Positions 1 through 6,546 of a stretch of DNA of 9,511 nucleotides are shown here, in pieces (positions within the stretch are counted from its first letter, which is position 1; every line of letters begins with the position of its first letter). The stretch lies in the NCBI GenBank assembly GCA_002733945.2, contig NVXO02000004.1, forward strand, positions 203,247 to 212,757. The letters are read 5' to 3'. The notes under the pieces were generated by a model. It searched no databases. It had not been told where the DNA came from and saw only the letters and a program-made list of their open reading frames with translations. The translations under genes and the position numbers were made by a program. The DNA comes from Sulfurimonas sp. (GTDB taxonomy: Bacteria > Campylobacterota > Campylobacteria > Campylobacterales > Sulfurimonadaceae).

Positions 1-174
1 GCTCTTGTAAAAGAAGAGAGTAGGGTAAAACCACTGAGTGATATGAAACTACTTGCTTTAATTGAAGAAAAGTTCAAAGTGAAGATGGTGAGGCGTACCA
101 TTGCAAAGTACAGAAAACAGCTCAATATAGCAGGTTCAAGTGAACGTAAAAAACTTTACCAGCTCTCAGTCTAG
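1..174 (+). CDS. rpoN: RNA polymerase sigma-54 factor, C-terminal end (partial)
   Basis: The reading frame is open from base 1 to the TAG at 172-174 and gives the last 57 residues of sigma-54; the rest lies upstream of the window. The decisive motif is the RpoN box, [10 protein letters not shown] at fragment residues 30-39 (bases 88-117; family consensus ARRTVAKYRE). This helix reads the -24 GG element of sigma-54 promoters. The preceding segment ([15 protein letters not shown]) matches the usual lead into the box, where the factor binds DNA as a helix-turn-helix. Sigma-54 directs core polymerase to -24/-12 promoters that need an AAA+ activator; in Campylobacterota it is best known for middle-class flagellar genes. 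The next gene starts at the base after this stop codon, so the two are probably co-transcribed. Identification is firm although only the C-terminus is visible. Confidence 0.95.
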   Translation, partial: ALVKEESRVKPLSDMKLLALIEEKFKVKMVRRTIAKYRKQLNIAGSSERKKLYQLSV

Positions 175-918
175 ATGAGTATTAAACAAAGACTTGATGA
201 AGAGGTGCTTAAACGTAACTCTCTAGATGAAATAAATGAAAATAACTTAGACCCCATTATGGTAGCATACCGATACAAAGATCCAACAATTTCCCTTATA
301 TGTGCACTATTTGCTTATGGAAATGTAAAACAGATAGTAAAATTTTTAGATTCACTTGATTTTAATCTACTTAAAGCCAATGATGTAACTATAAAAGAGG
401 CACTGCAAAATCACTATTACCGTTTTCAAAAAGCTGAGGATGTTGTAGCACTTTTTATAGCTCTCAAACGTTTAAACGCAGAGACAAGTTTAGAGTCGGT
501 TTTTAAAGAAGCTTATATCGTTGATAAAAATTTGATAGATGGGATAAATGCTTGTATAGCTAAGATACTTTCTTTAAATACTCATAAAACGCAGGGGTAT
601 AATTTTCTTGTAGGTAAGGTCACAACAAAAACAAAAGGTGCTGGTGCACTGAAGCGTTGGATGATGTACTTACGATGGATGGTAAGAGATGATAATATTG
701 ACATGGGTTTATGGAGTGGTGTTGATAGGGCTGACTTGATTATGCCTCTTGATACTCATACCTTTAAAGTTGGGAATACGTTAGGTTTACTTAAACGTAA
801 GACTTATGATTTAGAAGCTGCAATCGAGCTTACAAAAAAACTAAAAAGTTTTGATAAAAATGATCCTTTGAAGTATGATTTTGCCCTATATCGCTTGGGA
901 CAAGAGAAACAAATATAA
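175..918 (+). CDS. DUF2400/TIGR02757 family protein, probable HhH-GPD-like fold
   Basis: A complete 247-residue protein of the conserved hypothetical family TIGR02757/DUF2400, found in Bacteroidetes and Campylobacterota. Family hallmarks are DPIMVAYRYKDP (26-37), ICALFAYGNV (42-51), GAGALKRWMMYLRWMVR (155-171), MPLDTHTFKVGN (190-201) and NDPLKYDFALYRLG (229-242). The function is unproven. The segment LDTHTFKVGN resembles VDTHIFRVCN of endonuclease III, which holds the catalytic Asp (here D193), and GAGALK lies upstream about where the helix-hairpin-helix glycines sit in that superfamily. No C-terminal four-cysteine iron-sulfur motif is present. I infer a diverged DNA glycosylase-like protein; activity is not shown. 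ATG 175 abuts the rpoN stop and has no clear Shine-Dalgarno sequence, so translation probably depends on coupling to rpoN. No signal peptide or membrane segment is visible, so it should be cytoplasmic. Confidence 0.88.
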   Translation: MSIKQRLDEEVLKRNSLDEINENNLDPIMVAYRYKDPTISLICALFAYGNVKQIVKFLDSLDFNLLKANDVTIKEALQNHYYRFQKAEDVVALFIALKRLNAETSLESVFKEAYIVDKNLIDGINACIAKILSLNTHKTQGYNFLVGKVTTKTKGAGALKRWMMYLRWMVRDDNIDMGLWSGVDRADLIMPLDTHTFKVGNTLGLLKRKTYDLEAAIELTKKLKSFDKNDPLKYDFALYRLGQEKQI

Positions 919-938
919 TTACTTCATGGTTTTTTTGA

Positions 939-944
939 TATAAT
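939..944 (+). promoter_or_regulatory. Putative sigma-70 -10 box (TATAAT) for the CoA-binding/ilvA operon
   Basis: A perfect TATAAT lies 30 bases before the preferred start at 974 and is preceded by a run of seven T (930-936). A perfect -10 box with T-rich DNA upstream and no recognisable -35 box is the usual vegetative promoter type of Campylobacterota. Transcription would begin near 950-952, leaving a leader of about 23 bases that contains the ribosome binding site at 961-967. It sits in the only gap between the rpoN pair and the next genes. Confidence 0.6.
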
Positions 945-960
945 CAATTAAAATATTTAT

Positions 961-967
961 GAAGGTG
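961..967 (+). promoter_or_regulatory. Ribosome binding site that decides the start at 974
   Basis: GAAGGTG lies six bases before ATG 974. The other in-frame ATG, at 959, lies upstream of this site and has only A/T-rich sequence before it, within a few bases of the predicted transcription start. The site therefore supports initiation at 974. Confidence 0.65.
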
Positions 968-973
968 CCAAGC

Positions 974-1399
974 ATGGAGTGCGAATTTCCAACTATTAAC
1001 TCAAATAAACAAGAGATTAAAGAAATCTTTGAGAGTGTTAAAACTATTGCTATTTTTGGTCTTTCTCCAGATGAGACAAAAGCAAGTCATAGAGTTGCAA
1101 AGTATTTAAAAGAAGTAGGATTTAAAATAGTTCCAATTTATCCAAAAGAAGATGAGATTTTAGGTGAAAAAGTTTACAGAAGTCTTGAAGAAATTCCTTT
1201 TAGTGTTGATATGGTTAATGTATTTAGGAAACCAAAGGCACTTATCGCAGTAGCGCAAAGCTGTATCACTCGTGGTGATATAAAAGTATTTTGGGCACAA
1301 AAAGATATAGTAAATAACGAAGCAGCAGATATGGCAAAAAAAGCTGGTATGAAAGTTGTTCAAAACCACTGTAGTATGGTAGAACATAGAAATTTATAA
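974..1399 (+). CDS. CoA-binding domain protein (YccU/CoA_binding_2 family)
   Basis: A 141-residue single-domain Rossmann-fold protein of the CoA_binding_2 family (YccU-like), related to the CoA-binding domain of succinyl-CoA synthetase alpha subunits. Residues 24-45 form the first strand and nucleotide loop (TIAIFGLSPDETKASHRVAK). YPKEDEILGEKVYRSLEEIP (56-75) is the conserved second block, followed by DMVNVFRKP (79-87), VFWAQKDIVNNEAADMAKKA (105-124) and the closing NHCSMVEH (131-138). The family binds CoA or a related nucleotide in structures, but its role is unknown; no catalytic partner domain is attached. The first ATG (959) would add five residues but has no ribosome binding site, so I chose 974. 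The stop is 11 bases before ilvA, indicating co-transcription. The protein should be cytoplasmic. Confidence 0.88.
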   Translation: MECEFPTINSNKQEIKEIFESVKTIAIFGLSPDETKASHRVAKYLKEVGFKIVPIYPKEDEILGEKVYRSLEEIPFSVDMVNVFRKPKALIAVAQSCITRGDIKVFWAQKDIVNNEAADMAKKAGMKVVQNHCSMVEHRNL

Positions 1400-1410
1400 G
1401 AGAGAAAGTA

Positions 1411-2616
1411 TTGTTAAATTTAGAAAAGATATATGAAGCAAGAGAACGTATAAAAGATGTAGTAGTAAACACACCCTTAGCTTTTGCACCTTACCTAAGC
1501 GAGATTTGTGAGTGTGAAATCTTTCTAAAAAAAGAAAACCTTCAGGTGACTGGTGCTTTTAAAATAAGAGGGGCATATAATAAAATCGCTTCTTTAACTT
1601 CACAACAACATGCATCTGGTGTTATTGCTGCAAGTGCAGGAAACCATGCTCAAGGTGTAGCTCTTTCTGCTTCAAAGTTTGATACAAAAGCTATTATTGT
1701 TATGCCGGAATCAACTCCACTTACAAAGGTAAATGGAGTTAAGTATTATGGTGCAGAAGTTATTTTACATGGAAGTAATTATGATGAAGCATATGCATAT
1801 GCAAGAGAGTATGCAGACAAACACTCTTTAACTTTCATACATCCTTTTGAAGATACAAAAGTTATAGCAGGTCAAGGAACAGTTGCTTTGGAGATTTTAG
1901 AAAAGTGTGAGTCACTTGATGCTATTATCATTCCAGTTGGTGGTGGTGGACTTATAGCAGGTATGAGTGAAGCTATTAAAGCAATTAATCCTGAGATAGA
2001 AGTTATCGGTGTAAGTGCCTCTGGTGCACCTGCCTTTAGAGAGTCTTATGATAAAAAAACTGCAGTAGATAGTACTCATGTTAGAACTATTGCTGATGGA
2101 ATTGCTGTTCGTGATACATCTAACGTAACGCTCTCGTATGCACTTAAAAATGTAGATAAGATTATCTCTGTTGATGATGAAGAGATTGCCAGTGCAATTT
2201 TATTTTTACTTGAGAAACAAAAAATTGTTGTTGAAGGTGCTGGAGCTGTTGGTGTAGCCGCACTGCTTCACAAGAAACTTCCAGATATAAAGAACAAAAA
2301 AATTGCCGTAGTTCTCAGTGGTGGAAATATGGATGTTACACTGCTTTCTGTGATTATAGAAAAGGGACTGCTGAAATCACATAGAAAAATGAAACTAACA
2401 GTTACCCTTATTGATAAACCAGGTTCTCTAATGCGTTTTACGGAGATTCTACAAAACCTTAATGCCAATATTGTTCATATAGCATATGACAGAACATCAG
2501 TATCCCTTGCTTATGGTGATGCAAGTGTTACCGTACATATGGAAACTAAAGGTAAAGAACATCAAAAAACTATAGAAGAAGCATTAAAAAACGAGGGTTA
2601 TTTAAGGGAGCTATAA
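1411..2616 (+). CDS. ilvA: Threonine ammonia-lyase (threonine dehydratase), medium form with ACT domain
   Basis: A PLP enzyme of 401 residues that deaminates L-threonine to 2-oxobutyrate, the first committed step of isoleucine synthesis. The fold-type II core spans about 1-320. K51 in GAFKIRGAYNK is the Schiff-base lysine, SAGNHAQGVA (75-84) contacts the substrate and cofactor, the glycine loop PVGGGGLIAG (175-184) holds the PLP phosphate, and SGGNMD (303-308) closes the cofactor site. Residues 327-401 form one ACT-type domain beginning MKLTVTLIDKPGSL, as in the 'medium form' (TIGR01127) rather than the long E. coli IlvA; allosteric control by an amino acid is likely, though the ligand cannot be read from sequence. 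The start is TTG at 1411, six bases after AAGAGAG; no in-frame ATG lies near the conserved N-terminus. Lying two genes before ilvB favours a biosynthetic over a catabolic (TdcB-like) role. Confidence 0.93.
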   Translation: MLNLEKIYEARERIKDVVVNTPLAFAPYLSEICECEIFLKKENLQVTGAFKIRGAYNKIASLTSQQHASGVIAASAGNHAQGVALSASKFDTKAIIVMPESTPLTKVNGVKYYGAEVILHGSNYDEAYAYAREYADKHSLTFIHPFEDTKVIAGQGTVALEILEKCESLDAIIIPVGGGGLIAGMSEAIKAINPEIEVIGVSASGAPAFRESYDKKTAVDSTHVRTIADGIAVRDTSNVTLSYALKNVDKIISVDDEEIASAILFLLEKQKIVVEGAGAVGVAALLHKKLPDIKNKKIAVVLSGGNMDVTLLSVIIEKGLLKSHRKMKLTVTLIDKPGSLMRFTEILQNLNANIVHIAYDRTSVSLAYGDASVTVHMETKGKEHQKTIEEALKNEGYLREL

Positions 2617-2620
2617 TACA

Positions 2621-4747
2621 ATGAATTTTGTTACAAGAAAAGGCATTAATAAAGCAGTAGTTTTACTGAAAATTGTAAAAGACGGTAGATTGATAGTAGT
2701 TGATAGCGAAACAACTATACGTTTTATGAAACCAGATGAATTAAGTCTTATTAATGGGTTTAAAGTAAATGTAAAACATCAGTATTATAAAACAAATGTA
2801 GTCTCTTTTAGTAATGATGGAGACTATTTCGCTACATTAACTACTGATCGTAAAGAGGCATACCTTTATAACAATAAAACAAAAAAACGTATTGCGAAGG
2901 TAGATAGACACCATGGTGAAGTTTCGTGTGTTGGTATAGACCCTTTAAATCGTTATATGTTTTCATGTGGAGATGATGGAAAAACTTTTGCTATAGATAT
3001 TAAAAGTGGCAAACTCGTTTTTACACTTCCTGTGCATGTGGATACTATCAATGACATAGTTTTTAGTGCGAATGGGAATTGGGTGGCAACTTGTAGTTAT
3101 GATAGAAAGATATCTGTGTTTTCTCTTGTGACAATGACTGCAAAAAGAAAACTTAAAGCTCATGCTGCTGCTGTAACTAAGATGAAGTTTATAAAAGAGC
3201 ATAGACTTATTAGTATTGATAAAAATTCATCTGCAATTATTTGGGATATGTATACAGGTAAGGTAGTCGAACGACTTCAGGGTATTCACGATGATGTTAG
3301 ACAGATTGTTACAAGTAAAGATGATGAGTTTCTTTTTTTAGGAACTGCTCTTGGTTATGTTTTGGTATACGACCTTAACACATACGAGTTACTTTCCCCA
3401 AAATATATTAAAATAGCTTCACCCATTTCTGCATTAGAATTTAATGATGAAAAGCACCAACTCATAATTGGCACTGAAGATGGGTTTATTATGTCCTATA
3501 ATATCTATGAGGGTGAGGAAAAACTCAAAATCATGCTTAAAAACAAAGAGTTTGACGCTATTCAAAAAGAGGCAGAATTTAACCCTATTTTAGCCTATAC
3601 TCAAATTTACAACTTAGTATCAAACTTTTGGGAAAACATATTAGCCAAAGCAAAAATTGCACTGCAAAGTAACGATAAGGCTAAGGCCTTATTACTTCTT
3701 AATACTTTTAAAAATGTACCATCTAAAAACAAAATTATTAACAAAACACTAGCAGATTATGCTGAGTTTGCAAAATTTTCAAAATATGCAAAAAAAGGTA
3801 AGTTAGCACTTGCTTATAGCCTGTGTAACACATATCCGGCATATAAAGACTCAAAACTTTATAAGGCTTTAGAAGAGAGATGGAAAAAGACATTTATACA
3901 AGCACAAAAGTATGTACTTGACCCAAAAGGTATAGAAAGTGCAAAGGAAGTTTTTAAGCCTTATCGAGGCATAAGTGAGAAGACAAAATTAATACAGGAA
4001 CTCTTAACACAGGGTGAAGTATACAAGCGTTTTCGCACTGCAATAGGACAAAAAGACTTTACTATTTGTTTTGAGTTGATTAAGCAACATCAGTTTTTAA
4101 AAGAGTTTCCAGAATACGAAGTTTTAATTAATTATGCTGATACACTCTACATTAAATCCCAAGAGTTACTTGGGAAAGGAGACACTAATTCAGCAATTAA
4201 AATGTTAAGGGTACTAGCTGTTTTTGATGATTTTAAAGAAGAAGTTAAAATATTAATGCATGATATAGAGACGAAGCAGAAGTTTTTCACTGCAGTGGAA
4301 AATGAAGAGTATGATAAAGCTTATGATTATATGACTCAGACTGAAGATTTACAAGATACTCCAGAGGGGCAAAAACTACAAAACAAATGGTATGGTGACT
4401 TAGCAAAAGCAAATGCATATGCTGTGAATGGTGATGCCTTAAATGTTAGAAAAGAACTAGAATTCTACATGAAAATGAGTGCAAAAACAACAGCAATTGC
4501 CACTGTATTTGCTTGGTGCTATATGGTTCAACTTGAAGATAGTGCTAGGGAAGGGGTTTCGCAACTAGCATTAGAAAAAGGGATAAAAAACTATATGTTA
4601 CACTTTGGTCTTCAAGAACAGATTGAAAGTTACTTTATGCTTTTTCAAAATAAATATCCCTCTACAAAACTCACACTTGAACATCTTGCTCATGGTGCTA
4701 CATCAATGTGGCGACCATCAATGATTGTTGCATCCATCCTAGACTAA
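2621..4747 (+). CDS. WD40 beta-propeller plus alpha-solenoid protein, function unknown
   Basis: A 708-residue two-part protein. Residues about 7-301 read as seven WD40-type blades, with units starting near 7, 59, 101, 143, 185, 226 and 269. They share hydrophobic-x-FS.DG..hAT...D and a closing strand; only blade 5 keeps a literal WD (IIWDM, 206-210). Residues about 308-644 are helical, with four degenerate repeats of 84-85 residues, followed by a tail ending HGATSMWRPSMIVASILD. No signal peptide, transmembrane segment, or enzymatic or nucleotide-binding motif is visible, so a cytoplasmic scaffold or adaptor is the likely role, by inference. Propeller-then-solenoid is also the order in eukaryotic vesicle-coat and intraflagellar-transport proteins; homology to them is not shown. 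The Shine-Dalgarno AAGGGAG (2604-2610) lies inside the end of ilvA and the gap is four bases, so it belongs to the ilvA transcript. I cannot assign a pathway; the neighbours only suggest a link to amino acid metabolism. Confidence 0.85.
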   Translation: MNFVTRKGINKAVVLLKIVKDGRLIVVDSETTIRFMKPDELSLINGFKVNVKHQYYKTNVVSFSNDGDYFATLTTDRKEAYLYNNKTKKRIAKVDRHHGEVSCVGIDPLNRYMFSCGDDGKTFAIDIKSGKLVFTLPVHVDTINDIVFSANGNWVATCSYDRKISVFSLVTMTAKRKLKAHAAAVTKMKFIKEHRLISIDKNSSAIIWDMYTGKVVERLQGIHDDVRQIVTSKDDEFLFLGTALGYVLVYDLNTYELLSPKYIKIASPISALEFNDEKHQLIIGTEDGFIMSYNIYEGEEKLKIMLKNKEFDAIQKEAEFNPILAYTQIYNLVSNFWENILAKAKIALQSNDKAKALLLLNTFKNVPSKNKIINKTLADYAEFAKFSKYAKKGKLALAYSLCNTYPAYKDSKLYKALEERWKKTFIQAQKYVLDPKGIESAKEVFKPYRGISEKTKLIQELLTQGEVYKRFRTAIGQKDFTICFELIKQHQFLKEFPEYEVLINYADTLYIKSQELLGKGDTNSAIKMLRVLAVFDDFKEEVKILMHDIETKQKFFTAVENEEYDKAYDYMTQTEDLQDTPEGQKLQNKWYGDLAKANAYAVNGDALNVRKELEFYMKMSAKTTAIATVFAWCYMVQLEDSAREGVSQLALEKGIKNYMLHFGLQEQIESYFMLFQNKYPSTKLTLEHLAHGATSMWRPSMIVASILD
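3542..4552 (+). repeat. Four degenerate 84-85-residue repeats in the solenoid half of the WD40 protein
   Basis: These are protein-level repeats covering residues 308-391, 392-476, 477-560 and 561-644. Equivalent positions recur with almost no gaps: F311/L395/F480/Y564, W337/W421/A506/W590, A344/A428/S513/A597, A356/A441/A525/V609 and F363/Y448/L532/Y616. The spacings are 84 or 85 throughout. Each unit looks like about four helices, with a G/N-D turn in the middle (SNDKAKA, GKGDTNSA, NGDALNV). DNA identity between units is low, so these are old duplications and not a recent tandem array. Confidence 0.6.
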
Positions 4748-4757
4748 ATCTAGTCTA
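4740..4757 (+). repeat. Inverted repeat over the stop codon of the WD40 gene
   Basis: TAGACTA and TAGTCTA form a perfect 7-base-pair hairpin with a four-base AATC loop. The stop codon TAA (4745-4747) lies in the stem and loop. No T-run follows directly, so it is not a complete intrinsic terminator by itself; it could protect the 3' end of the message or act with the next hairpin. Confidence 0.35.
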
Positions 4758-4760
4758 TAG

Positions 4761-4798
4761 AATAGCTCCTCTTTTAACCTACAATATAGCTATTTTTT
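4761..4798 (+). terminator. Possible weak intrinsic terminator before ilvB
   Basis: AATAGCT (4761-4767) can pair with AGCTATT (4788-4794), and the stem runs into a T-tract (4793-4798). The stem is short and A/T-rich and the loop is 20 bases, so termination may be partial. The T-tract also forms the T-rich upstream part of the ilvB promoter, so the element may have two roles or may only be promoter sequence. Confidence 0.3.
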
Positions 4799-4800
4799 AG

Positions 4801-4806
4801 TATAAT
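4801..4806 (+). promoter_or_regulatory. Putative sigma-70 -10 box (TATAAT) for the ilvBN-lpxD operon
   Basis: A perfect TATAAT follows TTTTTTAG, repeating the arrangement seen before the CoA-binding gene. Transcription would begin near 4813, giving a leader of about 36 bases that holds the strong ribosome binding site AGAGGAGA (4835-4842) before ATG 4849. This leader is too short for a T-box, a leader-peptide attenuator or a known riboswitch, so I see no transcript-level sensing of branched-chain amino acids. Confidence 0.6.
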
Positions 4807-4848
4807 CACATAATATACAAAATTATAATTTTTTAGAGGAGACTTTTC

Positions 4849-6546
4849 ATGCAAATAAGTGGTGCACAGATGGTCATTGAAGCTTTTATTGCTGAGGGTG
4901 TAGATACAGTTTTTGGTTACCCCGGTGGGGCAATTATGAATGTTTATGATGAGATTTACAAACAAGACAAATTTCAACATATTTTAAATCGTCACGAGCA
5001 AGCTTCAGTCCATGCTGCAGAGGGTTACTCAAAAGCAAGTGGAAAAGTTGGTGTAGCTATGATTACATCTGGTCCAGGATTTACAAATGCAGTAACTGGT
5101 TTAGCTGATGCATATATGGATTCTATTCCTTTAGTTGTTATCTCTGGGCAAGTTCCTATGAGCCTTATAGGTACAGATGCTTTTCAAGAGATTGATGCTG
5201 TTGGTATTTCTCGTTCATGTACAAAACATAACTACCTTGTAACGGATGCAAAAGATTTACCTCGTATACTTAAAGAAGCATTTTATATAGCTCGTACAGG
5301 TCGTCCAGGCCCAGTTCATATTGATATTCCTAAGGATGTAACAGCTCAAATAGAAGAGTTTGATTATGATATTGAACTTGATTTAGAGACTTACAAGCCA
5401 CATACAAAAGGAAATCCTCGTCAAATTAAAAAAGCGATAGAAGCGATAGCTAAGGCTAAGCGTCCACTTTTTTACCTTGGTGGTGGTATTATCAATGCAA
5501 ATGCAGCATATGAAGTAAGAGAATTTGTTCAAAAAACAGGTATTCCTGCTGTTGAGACATTTATGGCTCGTGGAGTTCTTTCTTTTGACGATAAACTTCT
5601 TATTGGTATGCTTGGTATGCATGGATCATATGCATCAAATATGGCGATGAGTGAGACAGATTTAGTTATCGGTCTTGGTGTTCGTTTTGATGACCGTGTT
5701 ACAGGTAAACTCTCAGAGTTTGCAAAAAATGCTGATGTTATTCATGTGGATATTGACCCTGCATCTATCTCGAAGCTTGTAAATGCAGACTATCCAATAG
5801 TTGGTGATGTTAAAAATGTTGTATCTGATATGTTAGAGCAAGTTGGAAAGATTGATAGTAACAATTATGAGTCATGGAGAGAGACTATCATTAATTTTAA
5901 TGAATTACATCCTTTAACTTTCCATGAAGATTCTGAGCGTATCAAACCTCAGTGGGTAGTAAAACGTGTTGGTGAACTTCTTGGTGATGATGCAAATATC
6001 TCTACAGATGTTGGACAGCACCAGATGTGGGCTGGGCAGTTTTATCCATTTACTAGACCACGCCAGTTTATAAGTTCATCTGGACTTGGAACTATGGGAT
6101 TTGGTTTTCCAGCAGCTATTGGGGTTAAAGCAGCTTCTCCTGAGAAAACTTCTATCAACTTCACAGGTGATGGTTCAATTCTTATGAATGTTCAAGAGCT
6201 TATGACTGCAGTTGAGAAAAAGATACCAGTTATAAATATTATTTTAAATAATAACTTTCTTGGAATGGTTCGTCAGTGGCAGACTCTTTTTTATGATAAA
6301 CGTCACTCTGAGACAGACTTAAGTGTTCAACCAGACTTTGTAAAACTTGCAGAAGCTTTTGGTGGAATAGGGTATAGAGTGAAAACTAAAGAGGAGTTCG
6401 ATGCTGCTCTTAAAGATGCAGTTGAAAAAAATGTAGTTGCTTTTATAGAAGTAATCGTACATAGAATGGAAAATGTTATGCCAATGGTTCCATCAGGCGG
6501 AAGTCTATTTAATATGATGTTACTAGAGAAAAAGGGAGATAAGTAA
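4849..6546 (+). CDS. ilvB: Acetolactate synthase (AHAS) catalytic large subunit
   Basis: A 565-residue thiamine-diphosphate and FAD enzyme that condenses two pyruvates to acetolactate (valine, leucine) or pyruvate with 2-oxobutyrate to acetohydroxybutyrate (isoleucine). The N-terminal TPP domain has FGYPGGAIMNVYD (22-34) and the catalytic glutamate E50 in LNRHEQASVHAAEGY. The central FAD-binding domain includes VRFDDRVTG (278-286). The C-terminal TPP domain shows the diphosphate motif running from GDGS (440-443) to NNNF (467-470) and the conserved LGMVRQWQTLFYDKRHSET (471-489). These features and the adjacent regulatory subunit separate it from catabolic AlsS and other TPP enzymes. Length is normal for the family. 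The Shine-Dalgarno AGAGGAGA is strong and well placed. The stop shares one base with the ilvN start (TAATG), fitting the need for both subunits together. The gene may be called ilvI or ilvB in relatives. Confidence 0.97.
   Translation: MQISGAQMVIEAFIAEGVDTVFGYPGGAIMNVYDEIYKQDKFQHILNRHEQASVHAAEGYSKASGKVGVAMITSGPGFTNAVTGLADAYMDSIPLVVISGQVPMSLIGTDAFQEIDAVGISRSCTKHNYLVTDAKDLPRILKEAFYIARTGRPGPVHIDIPKDVTAQIEEFDYDIELDLETYKPHTKGNPRQIKKAIEAIAKAKRPLFYLGGGIINANAAYEVREFVQKTGIPAVETFMARGVLSFDDKLLIGMLGMHGSYASNMAMSETDLVIGLGVRFDDRVTGKLSEFAKNADVIHVDIDPASISKLVNADYPIVGDVKNVVSDMLEQVGKIDSNNYESWRETIINFNELHPLTFHEDSERIKPQWVVKRVGELLGDDANISTDVGQHQMWAGQFYPFTRPRQFISSSGLGTMGFGFPAAIGVKAASPEKTSINFTGDGSILMNVQELMTAVEKKIPVINIILNNNFLGMVRQWQTLFYDKRHSETDLSVQPDFVKLAEAFGGIGYRVKTKEEFDAALKDAVEKNVVAFIEVIVHRMENVMPMVPSGGSLFNMMLLEKKGDK

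Noticed and set aside
959..973. ATG 959 as start of the CoA-binding protein
   Set aside because: It has no ribosome binding site and lies almost at the predicted transcription start; ATG 974 has a well-spaced GAAGGTG.
1160..1472. Two overlapping minus-strand open frames opposite the CoA-binding gene and the ilvA start
   Set aside because: They are phenylalanine- and tyrosine-rich shadows of A-rich coding sequence, with no family resemblance.
1411..2616. Catabolic threonine/serine dehydratase (TdcB) or serine racemase
   Set aside because: The C-terminal ACT domain and the nearby ilvBN genes favour the biosynthetic medium-form IlvA, although the substrate range cannot be read from sequence.
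2621..4747. WD40 protein as NapL or another periplasmic nitrate-reduction propeller
   Set aside because: It has no signal peptide, no nap genes nearby, and a long helical C-terminal half not expected of NapL.
4807..4848. Leader-peptide attenuator or T-box controlling ilvBN
   Set aside because: The predicted leader is only about 36 bases, with no small open frame rich in Val, Leu or Ile codons and no T-box sequence.
4774..4980. Minus-strand open frame across the ilvB promoter and the ilvB start
   Set aside because: It overlaps the conserved start of ilvB, its protein resembles no family, and its composition is that of A/T-rich non-coding sequence.
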